From Streptosporangiaceae bacterium (GTDB taxonomy: Bacteria; Actinomycetota; Actinomycetes; Streptosporangiales; Streptosporangiaceae), in the NCBI GenBank assembly GCA_025934375.1, contig JAICYD010000052.1, forward strand, positions 1-44,300: DNA of 44,300 nt, in the 5' to 3' direction. Positions within the stretch are counted from its first letter, which is position 1. The number at the start of each line of letters is the position of its first letter. The notes below the pieces were generated by a model. That model did not search any database. It had not been told where the DNA came from and was given only the letters and a program-made list of their open reading frames with translations. Made by a program: the position numbers and the translations under genes. Shown in pieces: positions 1 through 8,079 of the stretch.

Positions 1-3000
1 GACCGGCATCGGGATGGGGGTCCGGGTCACCGGGATCGCGGTGATGCCGAGCTTGTAGGCGGGCTTGCCGTCCGCGTCGGTGATGTAGCTGCCCTTGTCC
101 AGGTGGACGGCCAGGCCGGGGATCGACGGGGTGGTCAGCGTCACGTTCTCGGCGAGCGGCTCGGTAACGGAGACCTCGTGCGCTGTGTCCAGCACCGGGA
201 AGTAGGAGGTGAACGGCAGCTTGTTTGGCCCTGGCCGGAGCTGGACCTGGGCGTCGAACACGCCGAACGCGCGCGCGGAAGTGGACGCGGTCCGCCCGTC
301 CATCTCCAGGACCTGCAGGCCCTGCGGCAGCCCCGTCAGGCGGAACGTCCCAACGCTGTCCGTCCGTGCCCGGCGGCCCGCGATGCTTACCGTGACCCCC
401 GGCAGCGGAGCGCCTGTGGTGGTCCGGATCGTCCCAGTAAGCGACGCGGAGGCCAGCGCATGGGCGCTGGCGCTCCACGACCAGCGCGGGGGACCGCTGC
501 GGGCTGGCGGGGAAGGCGTGCGGGCAGCGCCCGGGCTCCTACGGGCCGGCTGCGGGCCCCCGGCGGCCCTGGCCGCAGTTGCGGCCCCGGAGGCGCTGGC
601 GAACTGGATGGCGATGGAGCCAGTGCCGGGACCATGGTGCTTGACCTGGACCGTGTAGGCACCCGCGGCCAGTAGCGTCGCCGTGCAGGTGACGCCCACC
701 GTCAGCGTGCACTGCGTCAGCTGGATCCCGGCCGGGTCGGTGAGCAACCCGGCCGGCGTCCCCCCGGAGGGAAACGTCGATGCGGTCACGATCACCTTCG
801 CGGAGGCGCCCGCCGGTGCCCCGGAGAACGTGATCAGCGCGTCCTGGCCGGGCTTGGCGGTGGTGACGCTCACCGCCGAGCCGCCATAGCTGCCACCGGC
901 GGTGGCAGCGGCCGGGACGCTGGTGACCGTTACGGTGACCGTGCCGGTGTAACCGCCAGATGGCGTGATGACCATCTGGTAGGTGCCGGTGTCGGCCAGG
1001 CTGGTGTCATCCATGTACACGGGTGCCGAGCTCAGGCAGCCCCCAAATGGGACGTCAGTGCCTGACGTGACATCCACAATGGCCGCACTCCCGCACTGGG
1101 ATACGGTCCCGGACAGGCCGACCTGGGCAAAGACCTTCTGCCCGGCGGTCCCGGGGAACGACACGACCGCCTGCTCACAAGGCATGGCCAGAGTCACCGA
1201 CGCCGCCGTACCGTCAACTGCCGTGGGGCCCGCCTGATCTCGAGCGCTCGACACCGCCACGGTAATGGTCCCGGTATAAGCGGCCGAACCGCCGACCGGG
1301 TCCACGAATACCTCATAGTTCCCCGAGGCGGGCAGGGTGACCGTGTCGATGTGGCCGGAGGACCCGGTGAAGCTATTGGAGCCGACAACGGTCCCGCCCG
1401 GTTCCTGCAGCAGCTTCACCGACCCCGTGATGGAGTCGGCCGGAGACATCGTCAGGGCGGTGAACACCTTCTGCCCTGACGTACCGGTAAACGACACGAT
1501 GCCATGGTTGCCTGGCTTGGCGATGGCGAGCGATGCCGCAGTCCCGTCCACCGTGGTGCTCGCCGTCATGTCGGACGCGGTGGTGACCGCTACCGTCACC
1601 GTTCCGGTGAAGCCAACTTCCTGGACCCCCGCGAACTTCACCAGGTGGCTCACATTGACCTGGTACGCGCCGGCCGCGGGCAGCGTCACCGTGTCCACTG
1701 CCACCGTACTGCTGAGGAACGCGGACTGCCCGACTACCGAGCCATCCGGCGCGGTGATCACCACATTGTCATCGGCCATCGAGGAGCCGAACGTGATCTG
1801 GGTGAAGACCTTCTGCCCGGCGGCACCGGAGAACGTGGCCACCCCGTCCTGACCCGCCTTGCTGATCGTCAGCGAGGCGGCCCTCCCGTCCACGATGGTG
1901 GTGGCCGCGGCGGCAGCCGGGACGGATGAGGCCTGCGCGGTGAAGGTCCCCGTCGGCGACTGGGGGTCCACCACCAGCTTGTAGGTGCCGGTACCCGGCA
2001 GCCGGGCGGTCATGTAACCCAAGCCGCCCTTGTCATAGGCCAGCGGGCTGCCATCAGGGCTGAACAGCGTGGCCGAGTGGACTGATATCAGGCCGGATCC
2101 CGAGTACTGCAGGTAGAGCTGCTGGCCTGCAGTGCCATCGAATGTCCACACGGGACGTTGCCCGGAGGTGGCTACGCTGACCGGGACAGCCGGCCCGTCG
2201 GTCGTCATCGAAGCCGTCGGATCGGTGATCGCCGTGGCCGTCACCTGGAATGACCCGGTGTCGCCGTTGACGGGGATCAGCTCCACCTCGTAGTTGCCCG
2301 GGGGCAGCCCGTCGGGCATGGACCAGGTGCTGGGGTTGACCCGGATGACGCCGGCCAGGCTCGGGTCGGCCACCTGGCCTTGCGGTCCCCAGACGTTCAT
2401 CGAGTACTGGTTCGCCTGGCCGCTGGCGTCCGGGATGGTCGCGTTGACCTGGACGGAGGCGCGCTGACCGGGCGAGACGGTGAACAGCGCCAGCGCGATG
2501 TCGTTCGCCGTCGGCACGTTGATGGTGGTCGCCGTCGCGTTCGCCAGCCCGCCGGCGAACGCGACGTTGGCGGCCAGGTACGGGGGCGGCACCGTCACCA
2601 CCTGGGCCGCCGACGTAGCCGAGCCGCCCGGGGTGGTGACCGTCACCGTGCCGGCGAGCGGCATGCCGGGCAGCGTCACCGTCAGCGAGGTCGCGGTCGC
2701 CGCGGTCACCGAGACCTTAGTCCCGTTAATGGCCGCCACGTCCTGCGCGGGGTCGCCGCTGAACCCGGTCCCGGTGACGGTCAGGGTGCTCCCCGGATTG
2801 GTGACCTGGGCAGACAGGGAGGAGATGGCCGGGCTGCCCAGTGGCGTGCGCACGGCGAACGAGCCGGTCGCCGTGGCGCCTCCCGCCGTCACCGACAGGC
2901 CCGAGCCGGACGCACTGGACGCGACGGTGGCGGTGATCAGGTTCGGCGTCACCGACGTGACCGTTGCGGCCTGGCCTCCGGCGGTGACCGACACGCCGGA

Positions 3001-3471
3001 CGCGCTGGCCCCGAAGCCCGTGCCGTAGATCCTGATGCTCGCGCCAGGCGCGGCGACCTGCGGGGATACCTGGGCGACGGCCACGGCCGAGGCGGGCAGC
3101 GGCGTCACCGCGGTGATGTTGCCATCCGGGTCGTACCCGATCCGCGACCCGGCGCCGGAGCCGTCGAAGACCCCGGTCACCCTCCCGTCGGCGTCGTGCG
3201 CGTACAACGTTCCGCCCGCGGCCGGCGTCACCGTAGCGGACGGCGCGGACGGCGCGGACGTGCCCTGCGCGTTGGCCGCGGTCACCGTGAACGCGTACGC
3301 CGTGCCATTAGCCAGCCCGGTCACCGTCGCCCCGGTGACCTGCCCCGTCGTGCTGGCAGTGGCGCCACCCGGCGATGCCGTCACCGTGTACCCGGTCAGG
3401 GCGGAGGCCCCGGCCGACCCGGGCGCGGTCCACGACACGATCGCCTGGCCGTTGCCCGGCACGGCGCTCAC
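1..3471 (-). CDS. Giant secreted Rhs-like protein, main part (partial, 5' frameshifted)
   Basis: One frame is open on the minus strand from about base 3600 to base 1 with no stop and runs off the window. In order it encodes a fibronectin type III domain (begins APDGVSAVPGNGQAIVSW, about 3478-3210), a YD/Rhs-type repeat (YDPDGNITAV, about 3150), two IPT/TIG-like domains (about 3090-2600), five beta-rich repeats of 105-115 residues with AGQKVF and TVTLPAAGAYQV signatures resembling PPC domains (about 2230-600), an Ala/Pro linker, a carboxypeptidase-regulatory-like fold (GAPLPGVTVSIAG, about 435-300), and the stretch IPGLAVHLDKGSYITDADG, which normally precedes the Rhs core in actinobacterial Rhs proteins. 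A GTG at 3471 overlaps the stop of the upstream ORF (GTGA), so separate translation is possible, but the product would start inside a domain and lack an export signal. A frameshifted single gene with 3468-4769 is more likely. The C-terminus, where a toxin or shell would lie, is outside the window. Confidence 0.75.
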   Translation of the reverse strand, partial: MSAVPGNGQAIVSWTAPGSAGASALTGYTVTASPGGATASTTGQVTGATVTGLANGTAYAFTVTAANAQGTSAPSAPSATVTPAAGGTLYAHDADGRVTGVFDGSGAGSRIGYDPDGNITAVTPLPASAVAVAQVSPQVAAPGASIRIYGTGFGASASGVSVTAGGQAATVTSVTPNLITATVASSASGSGLSVTAGGATATGSFAVRTPLGSPAISSLSAQVTNPGSTLTVTGTGFSGDPAQDVAAINGTKVSVTAATATSLTVTLPGMPLAGTVTVTTPGGSATSAAQVVTVPPPYLAANVAFAGGLANATATTINVPTANDIALALFTVSPGQRASVQVNATIPDASGQANQYSMNVWGPQGQVADPSLAGVIRVNPSTWSMPDGLPPGNYEVELIPVNGDTGSFQVTATAITDPTASMTTDGPAVPVSVATSGQRPVWTFDGTAGQQLYLQYSGSGLISVHSATLFSPDGSPLAYDKGGLGYMTARLPGTGTYKLVVDPQSPTGTFTAQASSVPAAAAATTIVDGRAASLTISKAGQDGVATFSGAAGQKVFTQITFGSSMADDNVVITAPDGSVVGQSAFLSSTVAVDTVTLPAAGAYQVNVSHLVKFAGVQEVGFTGTVTVAVTTASDMTASTTVDGTAASLAIAKPGNHGIVSFTGTSGQKVFTALTMSPADSITGSVKLLQEPGGTVVGSNSFTGSSGHIDTVTLPASGNYEVFVDPVGGSAAYTGTITVAVSSARDQAGPTAVDGTAASVTLAMPCEQAVVSFPGTAGQKVFAQVGLSGTVSQCGSAAIVDVTSGTDVPFGGCLSSAPVYMDDTSLADTGTYQMVITPSGGYTGTVTVTVTSVPAAATAGGSYGGSAVSVTTAKPGQDALITFSGAPAGASAKVIVTASTFPSGGTPAGLLTDPAGIQLTQCTLTVGVTCTATLLAAGAYTVQVKHHGPGTGSIAIQFASASGAATAARAAGGPQPARRSPGAARTPSPPARSGPPRWSWSASAHALASASLTGTIRTTTGAPLPGVTVSIAGRRARTDSVGTFRLTGLPQGLQVLEMDGRTASTSARAFGVFDAQVQLRPGPNKLPFTSYFPVLDTAHEVSVTEPLAENVTLTTPSIPGLAVHLDKGSYITDADGKPAYKLGITAIPVTRTPIPMPV

Positions 3472-4769
3472 GCCATCGGGCGCGCGTCCGGGGCGCCGTT
3501 GTAGTAGCCCGCCAGGTCGGCCAGGACCTGGACGCTGCCGCCGCCCCCCACGAAGATCGCGACCTTCCCGTCCGCCCCCAGCGGCACCGTGACCATGTTG
3601 GCCGTGTTCAGCCCGCCGCCGAAGCTCACGTCCGACACCGTCGGCGCCGTTGTCCCGTCCGGGTACGCCTCCAGGAACCCCGACCCTGATGGCGACACCG
3701 CGGTCAGGTTCAGCACCACCGAGGTGACTCCGGACGACGGCACCCCGCTCACTCCCGCCACCTGCAAGGTCACCGTCGTCCCGGCCGCGACCGGACCGGT
3801 CGTGCCCCCGGTCCCGGTCCGCGTGTCCATCAGGCGCACCGGGCCGGCGGGGAAGAAAGCCGAGCCAGCGGCAGCGGAGTAGTAGCCGGCGAGGTCGGCC
3901 AGGATGTGGACGCTGCCGCCGCCCCCCACGAAGATCGCGACCTTCCCGTCAGCCCCCAGCGGCACCGTGATCATGTTCGCCGCGTTCAGCCCGCCGCCGA
4001 AGCTCACGTCCGACACCGTCGGCGCCGTTGTCCCGTCCGGGTACGCCTCCAGGAACCCCGACCCCGACGGCGACACCGCCGTCAGATTCAAAACCACAGA
4101 GGTGACTCCGGACGAGGGAACCCCGCTGGTCCCCGCCACCTGCAAGGTCACCGTCGCCCCGGCCGCCACCGGGCCCGTCGTCCCACCCGTCCCGGACCGC
4201 GTGTCCATCAGCCGCACCGGGCCCGCGGGGAAGAAGATGCTCCCGCCGGTGGCACTGTCGCTGAAGTAGCCGGCGAGGTCGGCGAGGATCTGGACGCTGC
4301 CGCCGCCCCCGACGAAGATCGCGACCTTCCCGTCCGCTCCCAGCGGGACCGTGATCATGTTGGCCGTGTTCAGCCCGCCGCCGAAGCTCACGTCCGACAC
4401 CGTCGGCGCCGTCGTCCCGTCCGGGTACGCCTCCAGGAACCCCGACCCCGATGGCGACACCGCCGTCAGGTTCAGCACCACCGACGTCACCCCCGACGAC
4501 GGCACCCCGCCCACCCCCGCCACCTGCAAGGTCACCGTCGCCCCGGCCGCCACCGGGCCCGTCGTCCCACCCGTCCCGGACCGCGTGTCCATCAGCCGCA
4601 CCGGACCCGCGGGGAAGAAAGACGAACCCGCCGACGTCAGGGTGGCGCTGGCAGCGCTGCTGGCGGCGGTGGCGGCGATGGCCGGCACCAGGCCAAGGAA
4701 CTGGACCAGGACCGCCGCGATGGTGATCAGAAACCGGCGGCGCACAGCAAGCAAGGCACCACGCGTCAT
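3468..4769 (-). CDS. Secreted N-terminal part of the giant protein, three RLMDTR...DLAGYY repeats
   Basis: The 433-residue ORF starts with a basic N-region and hydrophobic segment (about residues 10-34, ending IAATAASSAA) that reads as a signal peptide. Three nearly identical repeats of about 125 residues follow; each starts FFPAGPVRLMDTR and ends ILADLAGYY or a variant. Similar RLLDTR...DLAGYF domains are common in secreted actinobacterial wall proteins; no enzymatic residues are evident. GGGAG lies upstream of the ATG. After the third repeat the frame ends NGAPDARPMA-stop, while another frame continues straight into an FN3 domain. Removing one GC from the GCGCGC run near 3482 gives ...NGAPDAPDGVSAVPG, which joins both pieces. 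So this is probably the N-terminus of the same protein as 1-3471, broken by a dinucleotide slip or a sequencing error. Confidence 0.8.
   Translation of the reverse strand: MTRGALLAVRRRFLITIAAVLVQFLGLVPAIAATAASSAASATLTSAGSSFFPAGPVRLMDTRSGTGGTTGPVAAGATVTLQVAGVGGVPSSGVTSVVLNLTAVSPSGSGFLEAYPDGTTAPTVSDVSFGGGLNTANMITVPLGADGKVAIFVGGGGSVQILADLAGYFSDSATGGSIFFPAGPVRLMDTRSGTGGTTGPVAAGATVTLQVAGTSGVPSSGVTSVVLNLTAVSPSGSGFLEAYPDGTTAPTVSDVSFGGGLNAANMITVPLGADGKVAIFVGGGGSVHILADLAGYYSAAAGSAFFPAGPVRLMDTRTGTGGTTGPVAAGTTVTLQVAGVSGVPSSGVTSVVLNLTAVSPSGSGFLEAYPDGTTAPTVSDVSFGGGLNTANMVTVPLGADGKVAIFVGGGGSVQVLADLAGYYNGAPDARPMA
3499..4625 (-). repeat. Three tandem coding repeats of about 380 bp
   Basis: The RLMDTR codons recur at about 3823, 4201 and 4585, giving periods near 380 bp. 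The units are almost identical at DNA level, including the VSPSGSGFLEAYPDG and LNTANMITVPLGADGK blocks, which indicates recent duplication or gene conversion. The third unit differs from the others at scattered positions (MVTVPLGADG instead of MITVPLGADG; VLADLAGYYN at its end). Confidence 0.85.
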
Positions 4770-5238
4770 GTCCCGCTCCCGTCCAGAGCAAACCCCAGTA
4801 CCGCGCAGGCACCCCTATCACCTGCAATGCGATTGGAGCATGTCCACCATATTCGGACAAGACCCAACTATGGTCCCAGGCGGAGAGCACCGATTATCTG
4901 AACTCATCGACATCAACGGCTCAGTGCGTCGTCGACGATGGGTGCCCTGGTACTGGCCTAGGAGTCGGTGTGCGTGACTCGTGTCTGGGTTCGCGGGGTC
5001 CGGGGATGCGTCAGCGACGTTGATATCCCGGAGCGATCTGGCCAGACCGCAGCGCGGTCGCCCTTCATGCCGAGGAAGGGTCCCTGCGATTATTCCGACT
5101 GACTACGGGATTCGGGATCGCCGCAGCGGGGCAGTGGCGCGGACGCTCCAGTTCTGCGATGCTTCCCGGCCGAACGGCCTTTACGGCAGCAGAAGCGGAT
5201 ACCCGCTGTGGCGTCAAGTTCCTGGCCCCGGTCGATCG
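4770..5238. other. Intergenic region without a supported gene
   Basis: About 470 bp lie between the 5' end of the secreted protein gene (leftward) and the 3' end of the Nudix gene (leftward). Next to the secreted gene there is a Shine-Dalgarno-like GGGAG. Around 4840-4858 sits a short inverted repeat, TGTCC-N9-GGACA, which could be an operator. No clear -35/-10 pair was found. The plus-strand ORF that starts at 4981 runs antisense through the Nudix gene and resembles no family I know. Confidence 0.4.
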
Positions 5239-5739
5239 TCAGCTGTTTACCTGGCTGCTTCGCGCGTGCCCCATGACGCGCCTGCCGATCTCAGCGTCGT
5301 GCGGGCTCATGTCTTCGGGCAGCGGCGACCGCGGATCCCACCACCGGAAGCCCAGGATCTCATGATCGGCCGCGAGCGGCGGGATGGCGGGCAGCGCCAG
5401 CCGGAACACGGCGGCGTATTCCCTCCGGGCCGGACACGTCAGGTCGAACCCGGCGACTGCCGCGAGCTCAAGGCCCGCCGCAGTGATGCCGGTCTCTTCG
5501 GCCAGCTCCCGGACGGCGGCCTGCCGCGCGGTCTCATCCCCGTCCCGCATCCCGCCCGGAAGCTCCCACTGCCCGCGCGCGGCGTCGAGCACCATCAGCG
5601 CCCGCCCGGCGCACGCGACAACGATCAGCGACAGCGGCATGGGAGCACGATCATCCAGGGCCTCCAGGTCAGCCCCGGTAGCCCAATCGAAGCTCACCAG
5701 GACATTCCCGGACCGGTCACTCAGCGGGAGATCAGCCAT
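5239..5739 (-). CDS. Nudix hydrolase
   Basis: The 166-residue product carries a complete Nudix box at about residues 63-85: G-x5-E-x7-REL-x-EETG-I, with REL and EETG supplying the metal-binding glutamates. Nudix enzymes hydrolyse a nucleoside diphosphate linked to another moiety; the substrate cannot be told here. The sequence before the box (WELPGGMRDGDE) is canonical. The size is normal for a single-domain cytosolic Nudix protein. It stands alone, with 470 bp downstream and a 308-bp divergent region upstream that contains a strong inverted repeat. Confidence 0.88.
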   Translation of the reverse strand: MADLPLSDRSGNVLVSFDWATGADLEALDDRAPMPLSLIVVACAGRALMVLDAARGQWELPGGMRDGDETARQAAVRELAEETGITAAGLELAAVAGFDLTCPARREYAAVFRLALPAIPPLAADHEILGFRWWDPRSPLPEDMSPHDAEIGRRVMGHARSSQVNS

Positions 5740-6047
5740 GACCCGACTGACTGTATCGCGCGGGCGGCGAGCGCCTGAATGCGGCAGGTCAGTGCATTCA
5801 GGCGCGTCGCGCGGTAACGCTCGCGAAGTAGCCGTCGCCGCGTACGGAGCGAGCAGTTGCCGCCAACCCTCACCGGTAGCGCAGACGCGACTCCCGTGCG
5901 GCCGCCATGACGTGCGGTCCCTGCGCTATGGGTCGAGAACGTGAATCTACGTCAGCAGATGGCTGGCACCCGCGTTATTCTCAGGCGTATGCCGCGACAC
6001 CATCATCAGACGACGTAGTCCCGAGCCAAGCTAGGAGGCAACAGCCC
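5740..6047. other. Divergent intergenic region between Nudix and EspR-like genes
   Basis: No gene is supported here. The region holds the 12-bp inverted repeat described separately (5771-5805), a 7-bp inverted pair CTACGTC (about 5946) and GACGTAG (about 6012), and a ribosome binding site AGGAGG at 6033-6038 that fixes the start of the EspR-like gene at 6048. The annotated frame upstream of 6048 is open but has no conserved content. Confidence 0.5.
5771..5805. repeat. 12-bp perfect inverted repeat upstream of the Nudix gene
   Basis: GCGCCTGAATGC at 5771-5782 pairs perfectly with GCATTCAGGCGC at 5794-5805 around an 11-base loop. It starts 32 bp upstream of the Nudix start codon on that gene's 5' side. 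It may be an operator, an mRNA leader hairpin, or the terminator of a lost neighbour. There is no T-tract on either side. Confidence 0.6.
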
Positions 6048-6509
6048 ATGACTGACGATGCGCCCAATCCGGACGGGTTCCTCGCCTCCCGGCTTGACCT
6101 CCTGTTCCGGACCGTCGTGCGGGAGGATGGCAAGCCCTACACCACCGCCCAGGTCGCTCAGGCGATCAGCGCCGCCGGGGAGAACACCATCTCCGGTGCG
6201 TACTTGTGGCAGCTCAAGACCGGGCGGCGGGACAACCCCACATACCGTCAGCTCATCGCCTTGTCCCGGTTCTTCGACGTCTCGCCGGCCTTCTTCTTCG
6301 CCGAGGCCGAGACGCAGCGCGGCACGGTCCCTGCCGACGCCGCCCTAGCCCTGAAGGACGACGCTATCCGCGAGATCGCCCTGCGCTCGGTCGGCCTGTC
6401 TGAGCGGTCCCTGCGCACGATCGCCGACATGATCGCCAACGCCCGGGTCCTAGAGGGAACCAGCCCCCGGCGCGGTCGCCGGCCGGCCAAGCAGGCAAAC
6501 GGCGCCTAG
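6048..6509 (+). CDS. EspR-like helix-turn-helix transcriptional regulator
   Basis: The ATG at 6048 is preceded by AGGAGG at a good distance, so the 153-residue form (MTDDAPNPDG...) is preferred over the longer open frame from 5907. Residues about 10-85 match the EspR/XRE-like fold: FLASRLDLLFRTV, then TTAQVAQAI, then the recognition region SGAYLWQLKTGRRDNPTYRQL, then ALSRFFDVSPAFFF. The second half (IREIALRSVGLSERSLRTIADMI) resembles the EspR C-terminal dimerisation helices. The tail is basic (RRGRRPAK). EspR-family proteins are DNA-binding regulators or nucleoid-associated proteins. Its position just before the prim-pol operon suggests it controls the element, but that is inference. Confidence 0.82.
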   Translation: MTDDAPNPDGFLASRLDLLFRTVVREDGKPYTTAQVAQAISAAGENTISGAYLWQLKTGRRDNPTYRQLIALSRFFDVSPAFFFAEAETQRGTVPADAALALKDDAIREIALRSVGLSERSLRTIADMIANARVLEGTSPRRGRRPAKQANGA

Positions 6510-6633
6510 CGACGGCCGCGAATAAACGCTTCCCCGGAACGGCCCCCGGCAGTCCCGCTTCCTGCCGCAGCCTCCGGCCATCAGGCTCGCCCGAGTATCC
6601 GTGCGCTCCGCCGCCCCCTTTCGAGGGCTGGAA

Positions 6634-6695
6634 TTGACTCTTTGTTCATTTCAGCTTAAATTGAGCTGCAAGATATAACTCAGCTGAAGGCTGAG
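6634..6695 (+). promoter_or_regulatory. Promoter with palindromic operators for the whiB-like/prim-pol operon
   Basis: TTGACT at 6634-6639 and TAAATT at 6657-6662 are separated by 17 bp, a good match to a primary-sigma promoter in an AT-rich island. The -10 box is the centre of an inverted repeat, CAGCT (6652-6656) and AGCTG (6664-6668). A second inverted repeat, CTCAGC-N5-GCTGAG (6679-6695), lies in the early transcribed region. Both share the core CAGCT/CAGC, which suggests repression by one regulator, perhaps the EspR-like or RHH-like protein of the element. The operators are inferred; the promoter match is visible. Confidence 0.65.
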
Positions 6696-6751
6696 TGAGC
6701 AATCGGGACTCTTATCGCTCCCCCGTCCCATGACGAGCGGAGCGATGCTGC

Positions 6752-7091
6752 ATGGCCACCCACCCCAGAAGCCCCCGTAGGCCGACCCCCCGGCAGCTGC
6801 CAGCGCCAGTCTTGGCGAGCACTGCCGTGCCAATCGCCAACTGGGTGGCCGGCGCGGCGTGCGCCGACGCCGATCCGGAGGCCTTCGCCGCCGCCACCCC
6901 CCGAGGCGGAAGCCGTGGCAAAGGCGACTTGCGTCCGGTGCCCAGTGCGCCCGCAGTGCCGCGATTACGCACTGGCGACCGCCCAGGAGTGGGGCGTCTG
7001 GGGCGGCCTCAGCGAGGCCGAGCGAGCCGCGTTGCTGGATCCGGACAAGCATGGTTCAGCAACGGCACCCTTTCGAGGCGCGCGCTCATGA
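6752..7091 (+). pseudogene. WhiB-family regulator, frameshifted
   Basis: The 5' part (frame of the ATG at 6752) reads NWVAGAACADADPEAF, the first-cysteine region of WhiB proteins. The 3' part in another frame reads TCVRCPVRPQCRDYAL followed by EWGVWGGLSEAER, the C-x2-C-x5-C cluster and the G[V/I]WGG turn of WhiB iron-sulfur regulators. The frames join at a run of six C (6897-6902); five C would give one continuous protein of about 112 residues with all four cysteines. The stop at 7089-7091 overlaps the prim-pol start (ATGA), as expected for an intact coupled gene. GGAG about 10 bases upstream supports the 6752 start. This is either a real mutation or a homopolymer sequencing error. WhiB genes are frequent companions of replication genes on actinobacterial elements. 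Confidence 0.8.
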
Positions 7092-8041
7092 ACCCGGCGC
7101 ATCGCGATCACGGGGATCCTGCTCTCCTGCGCTCAGCCCTGGAACTGGCCAGCCGGGGATGGCACGTCTTCCCCTGCGCGACCGGTACCAAGCGCCCCGC
7201 CCTGCGCGGCAACTGGCAGCACCACGCCACCACCGACCCGAGCCGCATCCGCGACTGGTGGACCCACCGCCCCTACAACATCGGCATCTCCTGCGGCCCC
7301 TCCGGCCTGGTCGTCATCGACCTCGACGTCCCCCGGGGCGCCAGCACGGGCACCGCGACCGGCGCCACCTCCCTCGCCGAGCTTTGCCAGCGATCGGCCC
7401 AGGCTTACCCGTCGAACACCTTCACCGTGACGACCCCGTCCGGCGGCACCCACCTGTACTTCCTCTCCCCCGCCACTGGCATCCCGAACTCGGCCAGCCG
7501 CCTCGGCCCCCTCATCGACACCCGCGCCGACGGCGGGTACGTCCTCGCGCCGGGCAGCCGCGTCGGCGGCCGCGCCTACACTCCCACCAACGCGATGCTC
7601 CCCGCTCCCCTGCCAGGCTGGATCGCCATGGCACTCACGCAGCCACCGCTGCCGGAGACCGCGCCAGCCCTTCTTCCCCGCAACGAAACCGTGCACCTCG
7701 TTCCTTACGCCCTGGCTGCGTTGCACAAGGAAACCACCCGGGTTGCCGCCGCTGCCGAGGGAACCCGGAACGACACGCTCAACAAGGCCGCGTTCAACCT
7801 CGGACAACTCGTAGCCGGAGGCTGCCTTCCTGAGGCCGCAGTCACCACGGCCCTGGCCGACGCCGCCGGGGCATCCGGCCTGCCTGAACGTGAGGCTGCC
7901 CGCACGATCCGCTCCGGCATGACCGCCGGTGCCCGTCGCCCGCGTGCGCCACTCCCCCGCACGACCCGGCTCCCGGCGATGCCGCCGAGGCACCAATCCC
8001 CTCGCGGCGGCCCCAGCCCGCCGGAACCCAGGCTCCGTTAG
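7088..8041 (+). CDS. Bifunctional DNA primase/polymerase (prim-pol) of an integrative element
   Basis: The ATG at 7088 overlaps the WhiB-like stop in an ATGA junction; the longer open frame from 6752 exists only because the WhiB-like gene is frameshifted. The 317-residue product has the archaeo-eukaryotic-type prim-pol domain: GWHVFPCATGTKRPALRG near residues 24-41, RIRDWW at 53-58, the metal-binding VVIDLDV (Asp78, Asp80), SGGTHLYF (His122), and IDTRADGGYVLAPGS (about 143-157). Such proteins prime and extend DNA for replication of plasmids and integrative elements. No helicase domain follows, so it is the short primase form. It is convergent with the small RHH-like gene at 8080. Confidence 0.88.
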   Translation: MNPAHRDHGDPALLRSALELASRGWHVFPCATGTKRPALRGNWQHHATTDPSRIRDWWTHRPYNIGISCGPSGLVVIDLDVPRGASTGTATGATSLAELCQRSAQAYPSNTFTVTTPSGGTHLYFLSPATGIPNSASRLGPLIDTRADGGYVLAPGSRVGGRAYTPTNAMLPAPLPGWIAMALTQPPLPETAPALLPRNETVHLVPYALAALHKETTRVAAAAEGTRNDTLNKAAFNLGQLVAGGCLPEAAVTTALADAAGASGLPEREAARTIRSGMTAGARRPRAPLPRTTRLPAMPPRHQSPRGGPSPPEPRLR

Positions 8042-8079
8042 ATCGGCGTCCCTCGTTGCCAGTTCTCTCGCCAACCGCG

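Noticed and set aside
2380..3504. Long plus-strand ORF of 374 residues
   Set aside because: It is antisense to the Rhs-like protein; its sequence is Arg/Gly-rich low information, typical of GC-rich shadow frames, while the minus frame gives clear FN3, YD and IPT domains.
3499..4625. CRISPR-like array
   Set aside because: The repeats are about 380 bp and coding; no short repeat/spacer pattern exists anywhere in the window.
4981..5778. 265-residue plus-strand ORF from 4981
   Set aside because: Its second half is antisense to the Nudix gene and its first half matches no known transposase or enzyme.
6752..8041. A single 429-residue protein from 6752
   Set aside because: Its first 112 codons mix a WhiB start with a wrong frame; the true prim-pol start is the ATG at 7088 in the ATGA overlap.
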